Shown: positions 44,178-53,195 of the stretch, one piece after another
Position numbering within the stretch: position 1 is the stretch's first letter
Layout: the number at the start of each line of letters is the position of its first letter
Source: JALSRK01 sp964461995
GTDB taxonomy: Bacteria; Acidobacteriota; Terriglobia; Bryobacterales; Bryobacteraceae
NCBI GenBank assembly: GCA_964461995.1
Contig: CAYWXL010000005.1
Coordinates: 52,691 to 116,690, forward strand
Direction of reading: 5' to 3'
Length of the DNA: 64,000 nucleotides
Notes under the pieces: model-generated
Database searches by the model: none
The model's input: only the letters and a program-made list of their open reading frames with translations
Told to the model about the DNA's origin: nothing
Program-made: the position numbers and the translations under genes

Positions 44178-45068
44178 TTAGAGTTCACCTTTGCGCAGCT
44201 TCTCGCTGACCTTGGCTAGCTCCTTGCGCAAGAGCGGATTCTCGGGATAGCGCGCGCTCAGTTCGGAAAGTAGCGCGCGGGCTCGTTCCGGCTGGCCTTC
44301 CCGCAGAGAGATGATCGACAGCAGAATCTTGGCGAACGGCCCGAGGTAGCGTCCTTTAGCGGCCACCAACTCCAGGTTTGTAAAGGCCTGCTTCTTACTG
44401 CCCTTGATGCCATCCATCCGGACGAACCAGCGGACGAAGAAGGGCAGGGAGCCGATGAGATACTCGTTCACGCCGGTGGTCAGGTAGGCGTCGTAGAACT
44501 CGGGGTCGGCTTTGAGGAGCCGTACGGCGTGTTTGTTCGACGCCCGGGCGTTCTTGAGGCTCGACAACCCCTTCTTCTCCACCAAGGCTTTGTAGTCCGT
44601 AAGAACGCCCTCTTTCAGGCAGAGCGCGAACAGGGCGTTGATGTTTTCCGGATCCGCCTCCAAGCGCGTCCTCGCCAGCCTCTCTGTCTTGGCTAGAGCC
44701 ACATAAAGCTTTTCCCGCACCACCGGGTCCGGTTTGAGCTTCTTCTTGCTAGCGATCTTCTTGTCGTCTTCGAAGAACTCGCTTTCGAGAATCGCCAGCC
44801 GGTCGAGTTCGTAAAAGAGATAGGCGGCGGCCCGTATTCCCGGGCCGATGGGGTCCGCCGGCGATTCCGCCGCGTGCTTGTCCAGGATTCGATGAGCGCC
44901 CGGAAAATCGAAATTGTATAGACGGTCCAGAGCCTCCTCGATACAGGAGTGGACTTGGATATCGGCGGCGGGACTCGGCCAGGAAGCCACCAAGACCAAC
45001 AGCAGCAGAACGAGCATACAGCGAATCACAGATTGCGCAGCGGCAAGCCCCTCCAGTGTAACAGACAT
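44178..45068 (-). CDS. exported TPR-like helical protein
   Basis: 296 residues if started at ATG 45068; the next ATG (45017) would leave a shorter signal peptide (LVLLLLVLVASWPSPAA) and could be the true start. The mature part is all-helical with repeat-like spacing: FDFPGAHRILDKHAAESPAD, RTRLEADPENINALFAL and LREGQPERARALLSELSARY, typical of tetratricopeptide repeats. It probably mediates protein contacts in the periplasm. It lies downstream of glnE on the same strand; no function can be assigned. Confidence 0.65.
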   Translation of the reverse strand: MSVTLEGLAAAQSVIRCMLVLLLLVLVASWPSPAADIQVHSCIEEALDRLYNFDFPGAHRILDKHAAESPADPIGPGIRAAAYLFYELDRLAILESEFFEDDKKIASKKKLKPDPVVREKLYVALAKTERLARTRLEADPENINALFALCLKEGVLTDYKALVEKKGLSSLKNARASNKHAVRLLKADPEFYDAYLTTGVNEYLIGSLPFFVRWFVRMDGIKGSKKQAFTNLELVAAKGRYLGPFAKILLSIISLREGQPERARALLSELSARYPENPLLRKELAKVSEKLRKGEL

Positions 45069-45132
45069 GGATACAGTTGTAAGAGCAATTTTCGAATCCT
45101 TCGCTTCCAAGTTGGACGGCTTCAAATGCGCC

Positions 45133-48048
45133 TCAGCCGAAGAGCCGCTCGAAGAACTCGCGCGTCCGGGCCTGAATCTGGGCCAGCTCGACGTCGGGCG
45201 GTTGATCGTGAAGGTGATCCGGCGTCCACCGGCTGATCAGGCGGTGCACGGCTTCGAGCTTGTACCGGGTCCGCGGCAACCGCCCGCCAGAGTGGCCAGA
45301 ATAGACCCGCAAGGCGTGGTCCACCGCCCGGTAGAATGTCGCTGCATCGCGCAGGAAGGCGGCGTCGGCGCGGTCCAGGTGCCCCATCCGTTCCAGAATG
45401 TCGATCCGCGCCGGCGTGTTCAGCACTTTGAAGAACATCCCCGCCGCCTTCAGCCGCAGGTACATCAGGCAAAAGTCGATGTCGTAGTAGCCGCCGCGGC
45501 CCGCCTTCAGCGGGTTGCTTTCACCCTGCTCTCTCTCCAGGCGCATCCGCATTTCCCAGAGCTGCTTCTTCGACCGGGCCGTCTGCCCGTAGCGGCGCCA
45601 GTCGATATCCTGCAACTCGCTCAGGAAGCGGGTCCCGCGGTCCAGGTCGCCGGCCACCGCGCGGGCCTTCATGTATGCGATTCCCTCCCAGGCCTGCGCC
45701 TTGTCGGTGAAGTAGTCCCGGAAGCTCTGCTCCGTCTGCACCAGCATCCCTTCACGGCCGTTCGGCCGCAAACGGGTGTCGATGGCGAAGATCATGCCTT
45801 CGCCGGTGTATGCGGTCACCTGCTGGATCAAGCGCTCGGCGACGCGCGTCCAGAAGGCGATCTCGTCCGCATCTTGGTCCGGAATGACGAAGACCAGATC
45901 GGCGTCCGAGGCGATGTCGAACTCCAGCATTCCCAGCCGCCCCAGAGCGACGACCATCATCTCGTTGTGCGGCTCATACTGCGGGTTCTCCGGCTTCGAC
46001 GACGCCAGTACATCGCGCACCGCCATGCGGTAGGCAGCGCGGATGGCGGCGTCGGCCAGCTCCGAGGTCAGGCGCAGCGTCTCAAAGATAGGCGTATGCA
46101 AACAGATGCTTTCGGCCTGAATCCGCAGCATGTGCCGCTGGTAGAGCCGCCGCAATTCGTTCGCGTCCTGGACCCGCTCGAAGGCCTCCGCGGGCAACCG
46201 GTACGTTCCGGGCTCGGCCCGCATTTGGCGGATTTCCTCGAACAGTTCCGGCTTGCGCACCAGCACGTCGCCGAAATGCGAACTTTCTTCGAACAGATCG
46301 AACAGATAGCCTGCTAGGAGCGGGTCCGAGTCCAGACAATGCAGCCAGTCCTGGCGAAGAATCACGTGTTCCAGAAAGTGCTCGAACGTCTTGGCCCCTC
46401 GTTTCAGATTGCTGCGGGCAAGGGCGGTGGCGAGGCCGGGCGCTTTCTCGTCAAGCAAGCGAACCAGATTCGACCTGGCGGGTTCCAGATAATCGTCTTC
46501 CGGGACCTGCGGCGTGGCGGCCTGCTGGATCGGCATCTCCGGGCTGGGACCGTAATAGACTGGCTGCTGGGAGTGGATCACTCGGGCATAGATTTCCTGG
46601 GTCGTGCGCAAATGCTCTTCCAACTGCTTCCGAAGCTTCTCCGCCGAAGGCTCCGAACCGGGCTTGCCCGGCATCGACCGCGCCAGCCGCTCGAGTTCTT
46701 CCTCTGATTCGGGCAGGGTGTGCGTCTGGCGGTCGTCGTAAAGCTGAAGGCGGTGTTCCAGGTGGCGCAAGAACGTATAGGCGGCCGCCAGGCGCGAATA
46801 CTCGCTGTCGGAAAGAAACTCTTTGTCGTGCAGACGGCGCAGCGCCAGCAGCGTGCCAGGGTGCTGCAGCCACAGTTCCCGGCCGCCATGAAGCCGCTGG
46901 AGGCACTGGACCAGGAACTCGATGTCGCGGATGCCTCCCGGAGCCAGCTTGATGTCCAGCCCAGAGCGTGTTTTTCTCGCCGTCACCTTCTCGCTGATGC
47001 GCTGGCGTGTCTGGGAGACTGACTCCACGGCCGAGAAGTTCAGCGTCGAGGTGTAGATCAGCGGCTGGACGAACTCGAGCACCTCCCGGCCCGGCTCCTC
47101 GTCCCCTGCGCACACCCGCGCCTTGATCAGCATTTGCAGTTCCCAGTCCCGGGCGCGGGTCTGATAGTACTTCTTCGCCGCCTCGACCGAGATGGAGACC
47201 TCCCCTAGACGCCCTTCCGGCCGGAGCCGCAAATCCACGCGGTAGCAGCGGCCTTCCGTCGTGTGAGCCGACAGGAGCCCAGTGAGCTGATTCGCGGCCT
47301 TGGCGAAGAATTCACGGTTGGAAATGACTTCGGGACCTGAAGTTTGTCCCTCGCCGGAGTGCACGAACATCAGGTCGATGTCCGAGGAGTAGTTCAATTC
47401 CGAGCCGCCGAGCTTGCCAAGCGCGATGATCGAAAAACCGCAGCGCGCCTTCCGGCCCGCCTTGTCCAGGTATTGGGGCGCGCCGAAGCGGCCTTCCAGG
47501 CGGGTCCGCACACGCCGCTGGACCACCTCCAGAATCGCATCCGCCAGATGTGAGAGCTCCTCGGTGATCTCGGCGAGCGTGCCGTAGCCGAGAAGGTCGC
47601 GAATGGCGATCCGCAGGATCTGCCGCCGCCGGAACCGCGCCAGCAGCAGCGCCTCCGGCTCTCCGCTCTTCTCTGCACCCAGCCATTCCTCCAACTGGCG
47701 GCGCATCTGGCGCGAGGTCCGGACCTTGTACAAGTCGCCTTCTTGGGCGAGCTGCTCGATCCACTCCGGGTGCTGCAGGACCGCCTCGCTTAGGAAGCGG
47801 CTCGTCGAGAAAACGGCGATGAGGTACTGCGAGCACAGCGGCATCAGTGTGAGACGCCGGAATGCGTCCGGCCGGCGCTCGCGAAGAAGCGATAGATAGC
47901 GGACCGCGGCGTCGGGGTCGGCGCTGTTCTTCAGCAGTAGGCCGAGGCGCTGGAGCGGCACCTCGGGAAGGTCCGCGGCGATCTGCGCGAGTGCGGCGCC
48001 GCCGGCCTCGGCATTGCGGAAGGGAATCTCTCGGGCTACAGTGAGCAT
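45133..48048 (-). CDS. glnE: bifunctional glutamine synthetase adenylyltransferase/adenylyl-removing enzyme
   Basis: 971 residues from ATG 48048 (GGGAG upstream), full family length; a longer frame to 48222 overlaps the divergent gene and is not needed. It has two nucleotidyltransferase domains: the N-terminal adenylyl-removase half with GGSELNYSSDIDLMFV (about residue 220) and the C-terminal adenylyltransferase half with GMLEFDIASDADLVFV (about residue 714). Both have the catalytic DxD. Each is followed by a helical domain (VQCLQRLHGGREL; YDIDFCLMYLRL). It attaches or removes AMP on glutamine synthetase according to nitrogen status, normally signalled by PII proteins. Neither glnA nor glnB is in this window. 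Confidence 0.95.
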   Translation of the reverse strand: MLTVAREIPFRNAEAGGAALAQIAADLPEVPLQRLGLLLKNSADPDAAVRYLSLLRERRPDAFRRLTLMPLCSQYLIAVFSTSRFLSEAVLQHPEWIEQLAQEGDLYKVRTSRQMRRQLEEWLGAEKSGEPEALLLARFRRRQILRIAIRDLLGYGTLAEITEELSHLADAILEVVQRRVRTRLEGRFGAPQYLDKAGRKARCGFSIIALGKLGGSELNYSSDIDLMFVHSGEGQTSGPEVISNREFFAKAANQLTGLLSAHTTEGRCYRVDLRLRPEGRLGEVSISVEAAKKYYQTRARDWELQMLIKARVCAGDEEPGREVLEFVQPLIYTSTLNFSAVESVSQTRQRISEKVTARKTRSGLDIKLAPGGIRDIEFLVQCLQRLHGGRELWLQHPGTLLALRRLHDKEFLSDSEYSRLAAAYTFLRHLEHRLQLYDDRQTHTLPESEEELERLARSMPGKPGSEPSAEKLRKQLEEHLRTTQEIYARVIHSQQPVYYGPSPEMPIQQAATPQVPEDDYLEPARSNLVRLLDEKAPGLATALARSNLKRGAKTFEHFLEHVILRQDWLHCLDSDPLLAGYLFDLFEESSHFGDVLVRKPELFEEIRQMRAEPGTYRLPAEAFERVQDANELRRLYQRHMLRIQAESICLHTPIFETLRLTSELADAAIRAAYRMAVRDVLASSKPENPQYEPHNEMMVVALGRLGMLEFDIASDADLVFVIPDQDADEIAFWTRVAERLIQQVTAYTGEGMIFAIDTRLRPNGREGMLVQTEQSFRDYFTDKAQAWEGIAYMKARAVAGDLDRGTRFLSELQDIDWRRYGQTARSKKQLWEMRMRLEREQGESNPLKAGRGGYYDIDFCLMYLRLKAAGMFFKVLNTPARIDILERMGHLDRADAAFLRDAATFYRAVDHALRVYSGHSGGRLPRTRYKLEAVHRLISRWTPDHLHDQPPDVELAQIQARTREFFERLFG

Positions 48049-48214
48049 GGCTCCCAGTCCGTGTCGGGCTCGTTCACCGTTAGTCGAATTATCGCAGACC
48101 CGCGCACGAGCTACTAGGGACGCCATGCAGCGAACGCCCAGCGCGGCGCCGGCCTGTGGTGAACTAGGAAATGCAAGCCCCGGCCAAGCCGGGAACCGCA
48201 CAGGAGCAGTCACC

Positions 48215-49405
48215 ATGAGCAATGCGAATCCGCTGGCCTATCTCAGCGAACAGCTCGACCAATGGCGCAAAGCCGGCACGTATCAGCGTCTCCGGGTTCT
48301 CGAATCGGCTTGCGAGCCGCTGTGCCGGTTCGACGGCCGCGAGGTGATCAATCTCGCCTCCAACAACTACCTCGGCCTCGCCAACCACCCGAAGCTCGTC
48401 GAGGCGGCGATCGACGCCACGCGCAGGTTCGGCGTGGGGTCCGGAGCCGTGCGCACTATCTCCGGCACCATGACGCTGCACATGCAGCTCGAGGAAAGAA
48501 TCGCGGCCTTCAAGAACGTCGAGGCCTGCGTCGTCTTCCAGTCGGGGTTCACCGCCAACTCCGGGACCGTTTCGGCGATCCTCGGGCCTGAGGATTTCAT
48601 CGTCTCCGATGAGCTCAATCACGCCAGCATCATCGATGGCTGCCGGCTCTCCAAGGCCAAGATCAAGGTCTTTCCTCACCGCGACGCCGCCGAGGCCGAG
48701 CGGATCCTGAGCGAACTAGACGGCACGCCGGGCCGCAAGCTGTTGATCACCGACGGCGTCTTTTCCATGGACGGCGATATCGCCCCTCTGAAAGAGCTCG
48801 TCGAGATCGCCGAGCGCCACGGCGCCATCATGATGGTCGATGACGCCCACGCCTCTGGCGTTCTGGGCCGCAACGGCCGCGGTACCATCGACCACTACGG
48901 CCTCCATGGGCGCGTGCATATCCAAGTGGGCACCCTCTCGAAGGCCGTCGGCGTCCTGGGCGGCTACGTCTGCGGTAGCCGCGACTTGATCGAGTTCCTC
49001 TACCACCGCGGGCGGCCGTTCCTCTTCTCCACCTCCCACCCTCCGGCCGTCGCCGCCGCCTGTATCGCCGCCTTCGACCTGCTCGAGTCCGAGCCGGAAC
49101 GGATCGAACGCCTCTGGGAGAACACCAAGTACTTCAAGGAGAACCTCCGGCAGGCAGGGCTCGATACCGGCGCCAGCGAGACGCCGATCACGCCGATCAT
49201 GGTGGGCGACGCGGCACTGGCTTTCCGGTTCTCGGATGCTCTTTTTGAAAGAGGCGTGCTTGCGACCGGCATCGGCTATCCCACCGTGCCCCGCGGCAAA
49301 GCGCGCGTGCGCACCATCGTCACCGCAGCCCATACCCGCGAGCAGCTCGACCGCGCTCTCGAGGCCATCGTCGCTGCGGCTCGCCACGTCGGGCTTCTCT
49401 CCTGA
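48215..49405 (+). CDS. alpha-oxoamine synthase, glycine C-acetyltransferase/BioF-like
   Basis: 396 residues from ATG 48215 with AGGAG 9 bases upstream. A class II PLP enzyme with NLASNNYLGLANHP, SGTMTLHMQLEERIA, DDAHASGVLG and the PLP Lys in GTLSKAVGVLGGYVCG (about residue 241). The family includes KBL (2-amino-3-ketobutyrate CoA ligase, making or breaking glycine plus acetyl-CoA) and BioF (7-keto-8-aminopelargonate synthase). The N-terminal length and YQRLRVLES fit KBL slightly better. No tdh or other bio genes are adjacent, so the two roles cannot be separated here. It is divergent from glnE (166 bases). Confidence 0.9.
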   Translation: MSNANPLAYLSEQLDQWRKAGTYQRLRVLESACEPLCRFDGREVINLASNNYLGLANHPKLVEAAIDATRRFGVGSGAVRTISGTMTLHMQLEERIAAFKNVEACVVFQSGFTANSGTVSAILGPEDFIVSDELNHASIIDGCRLSKAKIKVFPHRDAAEAERILSELDGTPGRKLLITDGVFSMDGDIAPLKELVEIAERHGAIMMVDDAHASGVLGRNGRGTIDHYGLHGRVHIQVGTLSKAVGVLGGYVCGSRDLIEFLYHRGRPFLFSTSHPPAVAAACIAAFDLLESEPERIERLWENTKYFKENLRQAGLDTGASETPITPIMVGDAALAFRFSDALFERGVLATGIGYPTVPRGKARVRTIVTAAHTREQLDRALEAIVAAARHVGLLS

Positions 49406-49986
49406 GTTCCTGCTCCCGGCTTTTCGCTGGAGCTCGCTTCGCTCCGGCTGCCGGTTCCTCTTCGGACCTGGTTGTCGCGGTGAGCCTGGCGGCGGCCTCC
49501 CCAGCCGCCTACCGCGTCGCGCCCCCCCGGGCAATCGTCTCTCTAGAAGCGCCTGCTTCTAAAGGCCGGGGCCGGCGCTGCCGATTGGTGTATCAGGAAG
49601 CCGCCGCGGAAGCTCCATACCCGGTGCTCCTACGGCGCACTTCCCGAGCCCGGTAGGCGCTGGGATTGTTGGAGAGAGCCGGGCGCGGGAGTCCGGCGGA
49701 GGGGACGCCCGCGCCCACGTTCCGTTCCGCGGTGGGCATTTCCCTTAGAACTTTTCTCGATCCCGGTTCATACGGGTGGATAACTGTGTGGGGAGTGAGT
49801 CCTGTCTTATCAGCGGGTTACATGGAAAACAGCCACTGCCCCAGACAGGTGTCTGCCTTAAAAAAATGGGAATCTTTCCGCTTTTATTTAAGTGGTTCTT
49901 CTGATTCCTTGAACCGTAGTCGAGATGCTAACTTTACCATAGCAATTCCAAACAACCCGAGTTGCAGGGAGAGGAGAAAGACAAGC
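49406..49986. other. 581-base intergenic region upstream of the Flp pilin
   Basis: No gene is supported. Visible elements are a hairpin soon after the synthase stop (GGAGC 49429-49433 / GCTCC 49441-49445, framed by CCGGC and GCCGG), a second hairpin TAGAAGC-GCCT-GCTTCTA at 49544-49561, and an A/T-richer stretch from about 49855 that contrasts with the GC-rich surroundings and leads to a ribosome-binding site GGAGAGGAG before ATG 49987. A TTGAAC at 49909-49914 might be a -35. I did not recognise a riboswitch or tRNA. Confidence 0.4.
49842..49855. promoter_or_regulatory. palindrome, candidate operator upstream of pilin gene
   Basis: CAGACA-GG-TGTCTG, a perfect 6-bp inverted repeat with a 2-base centre, 131 bases before the pilin start at the border of the A/T-rich stretch. 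It could be a dimeric regulator site; no regulator is known. Confidence 0.3.
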
Positions 49987-50175
49987 ATGAAGAAACTTCT
50001 GTTGAAACTTCGGATCTGGCACGATACCAAAGGTCAGGATCTGATCGAATACGCCTTGATGGCCGGTTTCGTGGCTGTCGCGGCCGGCGCCATCATGCCG
50101 AACGTCTCGACTAGCATCAGCACGGTGTTCAGCAAGATCGGTTCGGCGATGACGAAGGCCGCGGCCCAGGGCTGA
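49987..50175 (+). CDS. Flp-type IVb pilin
   Basis: 62 residues. A short basic leader (MKKLLLKLRIWHDTKG) precedes the type IVb processing motif GQDLIEYAL, where prepilin peptidase should cut between G and Q; the next 20 residues are the hydrophobic assembly helix. Flp pilins form Tad tight-adherence fibres. A good ribosome-binding site (GAGGAG) and an ideal downstream terminator show an independently expressed gene. No tadA/B/C, rcpA or tadV genes are adjacent, so the assembly machinery must be elsewhere. Confidence 0.93.
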   Translation: MKKLLLKLRIWHDTKGQDLIEYALMAGFVAVAAGAIMPNVSTSISTVFSKIGSAMTKAAAQG

Positions 50176-50200
50176 TCAAGGTCTTCACGCGACAACCGAT

Positions 50201-50237
50201 ACGGGCGCGGGGTCGGTTCCCGCGCCCGTGGTCTTTT
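50201..50237 (+). terminator. Rho-independent terminator of the Flp pilin gene
   Basis: A perfect 11-bp inverted repeat ACGGGCGCGGG (50201-50211) / CCCGCGCCCGT (50219-50229), 7-base loop, followed by GGTCTTTT. It lies 25 bases after the pilin stop and before the convergent LarA-like gene. Confidence 0.88.
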
Positions 50238-50275
50238 CACCGCTCGAACTCACGGCGCTGCTATAGTTGGCGGGA

Positions 50276-51583
50276 TTACACGGCGGACGGAGCCGCTGTT
50301 CCTTCTCTTGTGAAAGGACTCACCAAATCGCCCTTCTCGTCGAAAGCCAGCGGCTGTGGGCCCGATTCGATTTCCACCAGCGGATTGGCCTTGGCCTTCG
50401 CCAATAACGTCTCGCTGATCGCCGCCAGGCCCAGGTCCAGCGTGTTGCGGATCCAACAGTACGTGATTTCCCGGGGATCCAGTCTGCCTACCGTTTGCGC
50501 TACCGCCTCGAGGCATTGCCGGTCGGAGGGATAATGTAGCGGTATCCGGATCGGCGCCATCTTCCCGGAAGTCAGCGCGTTCACCACTGTCGCTTCCCAG
50601 TCGATCTTCTCCACCAGGCGGTCCGTCGTCACGTCGGCGAAGCCGATGCCCAGTGCGTTCCCGTAGGAGAGCGGGTGCAGGTCCCGCACGAAAATCCGTC
50701 CGATCCGCGGCACGCCCGCCCACGGATTGTACGCCGCTTCGCTCGAACGGTTCACCACTTTGGTGTCCATGCCGGCGCCGGAGATGTTTTTCCCGATCTC
50801 GTCCAGGATCAGGATGTCCACAGCCGGGACTGGTATGTCGGCTTTCCAGGACCGCGCCAGCGTGAGCAATTCCTCTTCCCGCGCTTCGAGCCTGTCTGCG
50901 GGGATGGCCTCCACCTTCGCCGTGTGGTGGTACGCGTCTTCGAGGATCGCCACACCGCCGAGGATCTTGCCGGTGGAGAGCACCTGCCGTCCCACTGACC
51001 GGATCACCGCCTCCATTCCCAACTTCTCGGCCCAGATGTGATAGCGTCGGGCGCCGGCGTGTTTGCCGAGCCCGATAGCGATCATCTTGAAGAGGCCACT
51101 TTCGAGCTTGCCTTCGAAGTCCGTGTGCCACTTCACCCGGTTCACCACCACGATGCCGTCGCTTTCGTACGCCAGCCTGTCCACGAACGTCTCGATTCCC
51201 TCGGCGGTGACCCCGGCGGAGGCGACTTCCAGGCTGCTGCGGACCGGGCATCCCATCGTAGCTTCGGTGATGCCGTAATGGGCTAGAACCTGGGCTTGCC
51301 CTTCCGGAGTGGCCCCGCCGTGGCTGCCCATGGCGGGAAAGACGAACGGGCGGAAGCCGCGCTCTCGGAAATAGTCCACTACCGCGCGGACGATCGTTGA
51401 GAGATTGGAGATGCCCCGGCTCCCTGCGCCGATGGCCACTGCTCCTCCGCGGGGCAGGCCACGCTCGAGTCCGGCCGCGGCGAGCTGCCGCGGCACTTCG
51501 CCGGCGACATCGACGAGCCTGCGGTCCGGAAACCGCTGCCGGACGAGAAACATCGGTGGCAATTCCATGTCCGCGTTCATCAT
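50276..51583 (-). CDS. LarA-like (lactate racemase N-domain, DUF2088) protein
   Basis: 435 residues. The N-terminal half has AIGAGSRGISN and FPAMGSHGGATPEGQ, the glycine/His pattern of the LarA N-domain. The middle has VVVNRVKWHTDFEGKLESGL then GLGKHAGARRYH with several Lys and His residues that could hold the nickel-pincer cofactor. LarA proteins invert alpha-hydroxy acids, and relatives act on other 2-hydroxy acids. No larB, larC or larE cofactor-synthesis genes are nearby. The function should be read as LarA-family, substrate unknown. It is divergent from the glycosyltransferase gene. Confidence 0.8.
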   Translation of the reverse strand: MMNADMELPPMFLVRQRFPDRRLVDVAGEVPRQLAAAGLERGLPRGGAVAIGAGSRGISNLSTIVRAVVDYFRERGFRPFVFPAMGSHGGATPEGQAQVLAHYGITEATMGCPVRSSLEVASAGVTAEGIETFVDRLAYESDGIVVVNRVKWHTDFEGKLESGLFKMIAIGLGKHAGARRYHIWAEKLGMEAVIRSVGRQVLSTGKILGGVAILEDAYHHTAKVEAIPADRLEAREEELLTLARSWKADIPVPAVDILILDEIGKNISGAGMDTKVVNRSSEAAYNPWAGVPRIGRIFVRDLHPLSYGNALGIGFADVTTDRLVEKIDWEATVVNALTSGKMAPIRIPLHYPSDRQCLEAVAQTVGRLDPREITYCWIRNTLDLGLAAISETLLAKAKANPLVEIESGPQPLAFDEKGDLVSPFTREGTAAPSAV

Positions 51584-51664
51584 AACAACGCCGCGAGTCC
51601 GCCCGGGCTAATGGCCTTCGGCTTGCTAAGCTGGAGGTCTTCCGCCGTCGATGGTACTGGCTGG

Positions 51665-53179
51665 ATGCCACGCGCACGAGCAGCGTTGGGAATCTTGCTG
51701 GCTGTAGCCGGCCTCTTTGCGCTCCTGGGAGCCAATACGGCGTACGTCTCCGATGAGGTCTGGAGCCTCCGTCTGGTCCGGCTGCCTCCGGGCGAAGTGG
51801 TCGCCGCTTTGCGCGACGACGTGCATCCGCCGCTGTTTTTCTTCCTTCTCCAGTTTTGGACGCGCTCGTTCGGGGAGAGCGAATGGGCCGTGCACGCTTT
51901 GACCGGTTTGCTCTATGTCTTGGCCGTCCTCGCCGTGTTTCGGTTGACGCGCGAGTTCTTCGGCCGCGAAGAAGCCCCCACCGCGGCAGCCGTCTTTCTG
52001 GCGAGTCCCCTGGCGTTGCTCGCCGCGCGTTTTGCCCGAATGTACGCGCTGGTGGCGCTGCTGGCGGCCCTCAGCGTTTGGGTGTTCCTACGGGTGCGGC
52101 GCGGCATTCCTACACTTCGCGAAACGCTCTTGTTCGTCGCCGTGAACGTCCTTGGCACGTTCACTCATGTGTGGTTCTTTTTTCTGCTCTTCGCCGAAGG
52201 GGTCACGGCGCTGCTGCTCCCCGGACCCGGCCGGCGCCGGACATGGAGGATCCCCGTCGCTGTCGGCGCCTCGGTAGCGCCCTATGCCGTCCTTTGGCTC
52301 CCGGCGCTACTCCGCCAACTGCAACGCTCCGGAGAAACGGCTGCCTGGCTCGGTCCTCCTGGCTGGCGGGACCTGCCGGCAGCGGCCCTCCTCCAGGGGG
52401 GTGGATTTTGGCTGCTGGCGCCCCTGGTCTTGGCAGTGTGGTGGAAGCGTGGCCGGCCTTCCCTCAGCCTCGCCCGCGGGCCGGGCGCCGATCTGGCCGC
52501 GCTTGCGGGGCTCACCATCCTCGTCCCTTACGCCATTTCGTTCCTGAAGCCGGTCTTTTACGGCCGGTTCACGATTGTCGCCCTGCCCGCCTTCGCGGCG
52601 GCTGCCGGGGTTTGGGCGTGCCGCGCCGTGGGAGAAAAGAACCGGGCGGCGCTCACGGTCTTGCTTGTCGCCGCCGGCGGCGTCCTCACCGCCGCTCACG
52701 CGCTGCAAGGAGAAGAGTGCAGCAGCCGGTGGACCGCTCATTACTTGGCCGAGCGCCTCAAGCCGGGCGACGTAGCCGTATTCACTAGCCTCAGCCGTAT
52801 GCCGGTGGATCACTACCTGGACCGGATCGCCCCGAACCGCCGGACGTGGGAGACGAGCTTCCCACCCGAGATCGACGCCCACCCCGGCTATGAGGGCAAA
52901 TGTCTCTTGCCGGCGATGCGCCCGTGGCTGCAAAGCGAAGCGCGCCGGCTCGCCGTCGAACTTGAGCGAAGGCTCGAGAACACCCCCGGGGCCCGTCTGT
53001 ATTTGTTCTACGGCTATCGCCCGCAGGTGGACCGCCCGCTTCTCGAGGCATTGGCCGGACGCTTCGAAGCCGTCGCTGCGGAGTGTTTCGAGTGCAGCGT
53101 GGCCCGCAACTACTATCGCCGCCTCGGTGTGTATCGTCTCAAGTCAAGATCCCGGCCCCAGGAGGATTCCCGGCGCTGA
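51665..53179 (+). CDS. GT-C-type membrane glycosyltransferase (PMT_2/GT39-like)
   Basis: 504 residues from ATG 51665 (an earlier ATG at 51611 is possible). The first helix ends near the catalytic-type acidic motif: YVSDEVWSLRLV and then DDVHPPLFFFLLQFW (about residue 51), the DE and DxHPP pattern of undecaprenyl-phosphate-sugar-dependent GT-C enzymes. About 10 more helices follow, then a soluble C-terminal domain of about 140 residues. Such enzymes add a sugar from a lipid carrier to a protein or glycan on the periplasmic side. The acceptor is unknown. Confidence 0.8.
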   Translation: MPRARAALGILLAVAGLFALLGANTAYVSDEVWSLRLVRLPPGEVVAALRDDVHPPLFFFLLQFWTRSFGESEWAVHALTGLLYVLAVLAVFRLTREFFGREEAPTAAAVFLASPLALLAARFARMYALVALLAALSVWVFLRVRRGIPTLRETLLFVAVNVLGTFTHVWFFFLLFAEGVTALLLPGPGRRRTWRIPVAVGASVAPYAVLWLPALLRQLQRSGETAAWLGPPGWRDLPAAALLQGGGFWLLAPLVLAVWWKRGRPSLSLARGPGADLAALAGLTILVPYAISFLKPVFYGRFTIVALPAFAAAAGVWACRAVGEKNRAALTVLLVAAGGVLTAAHALQGEECSSRWTAHYLAERLKPGDVAVFTSLSRMPVDHYLDRIAPNRRTWETSFPPEIDAHPGYEGKCLLPAMRPWLQSEARRLAVELERRLENTPGARLYLFYGYRPQVDRPLLEALAGRFEAVAAECFECSVARNYYRRLGVYRLKSRSRPQEDSRR

Positions 53180-53195
53180 GCCCGCCCGCCGGCCT

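Noticed and set aside
44914..46317. 467-codon open frame on the plus strand
   Set aside because: Antisense to glnE and the TPR-like gene; no domain signature.
49406..49860. Possible riboswitch or structured RNA
   Set aside because: Two short hairpins are visible, but I could not match them to any known riboswitch consensus. An Rfam covariance search would decide.
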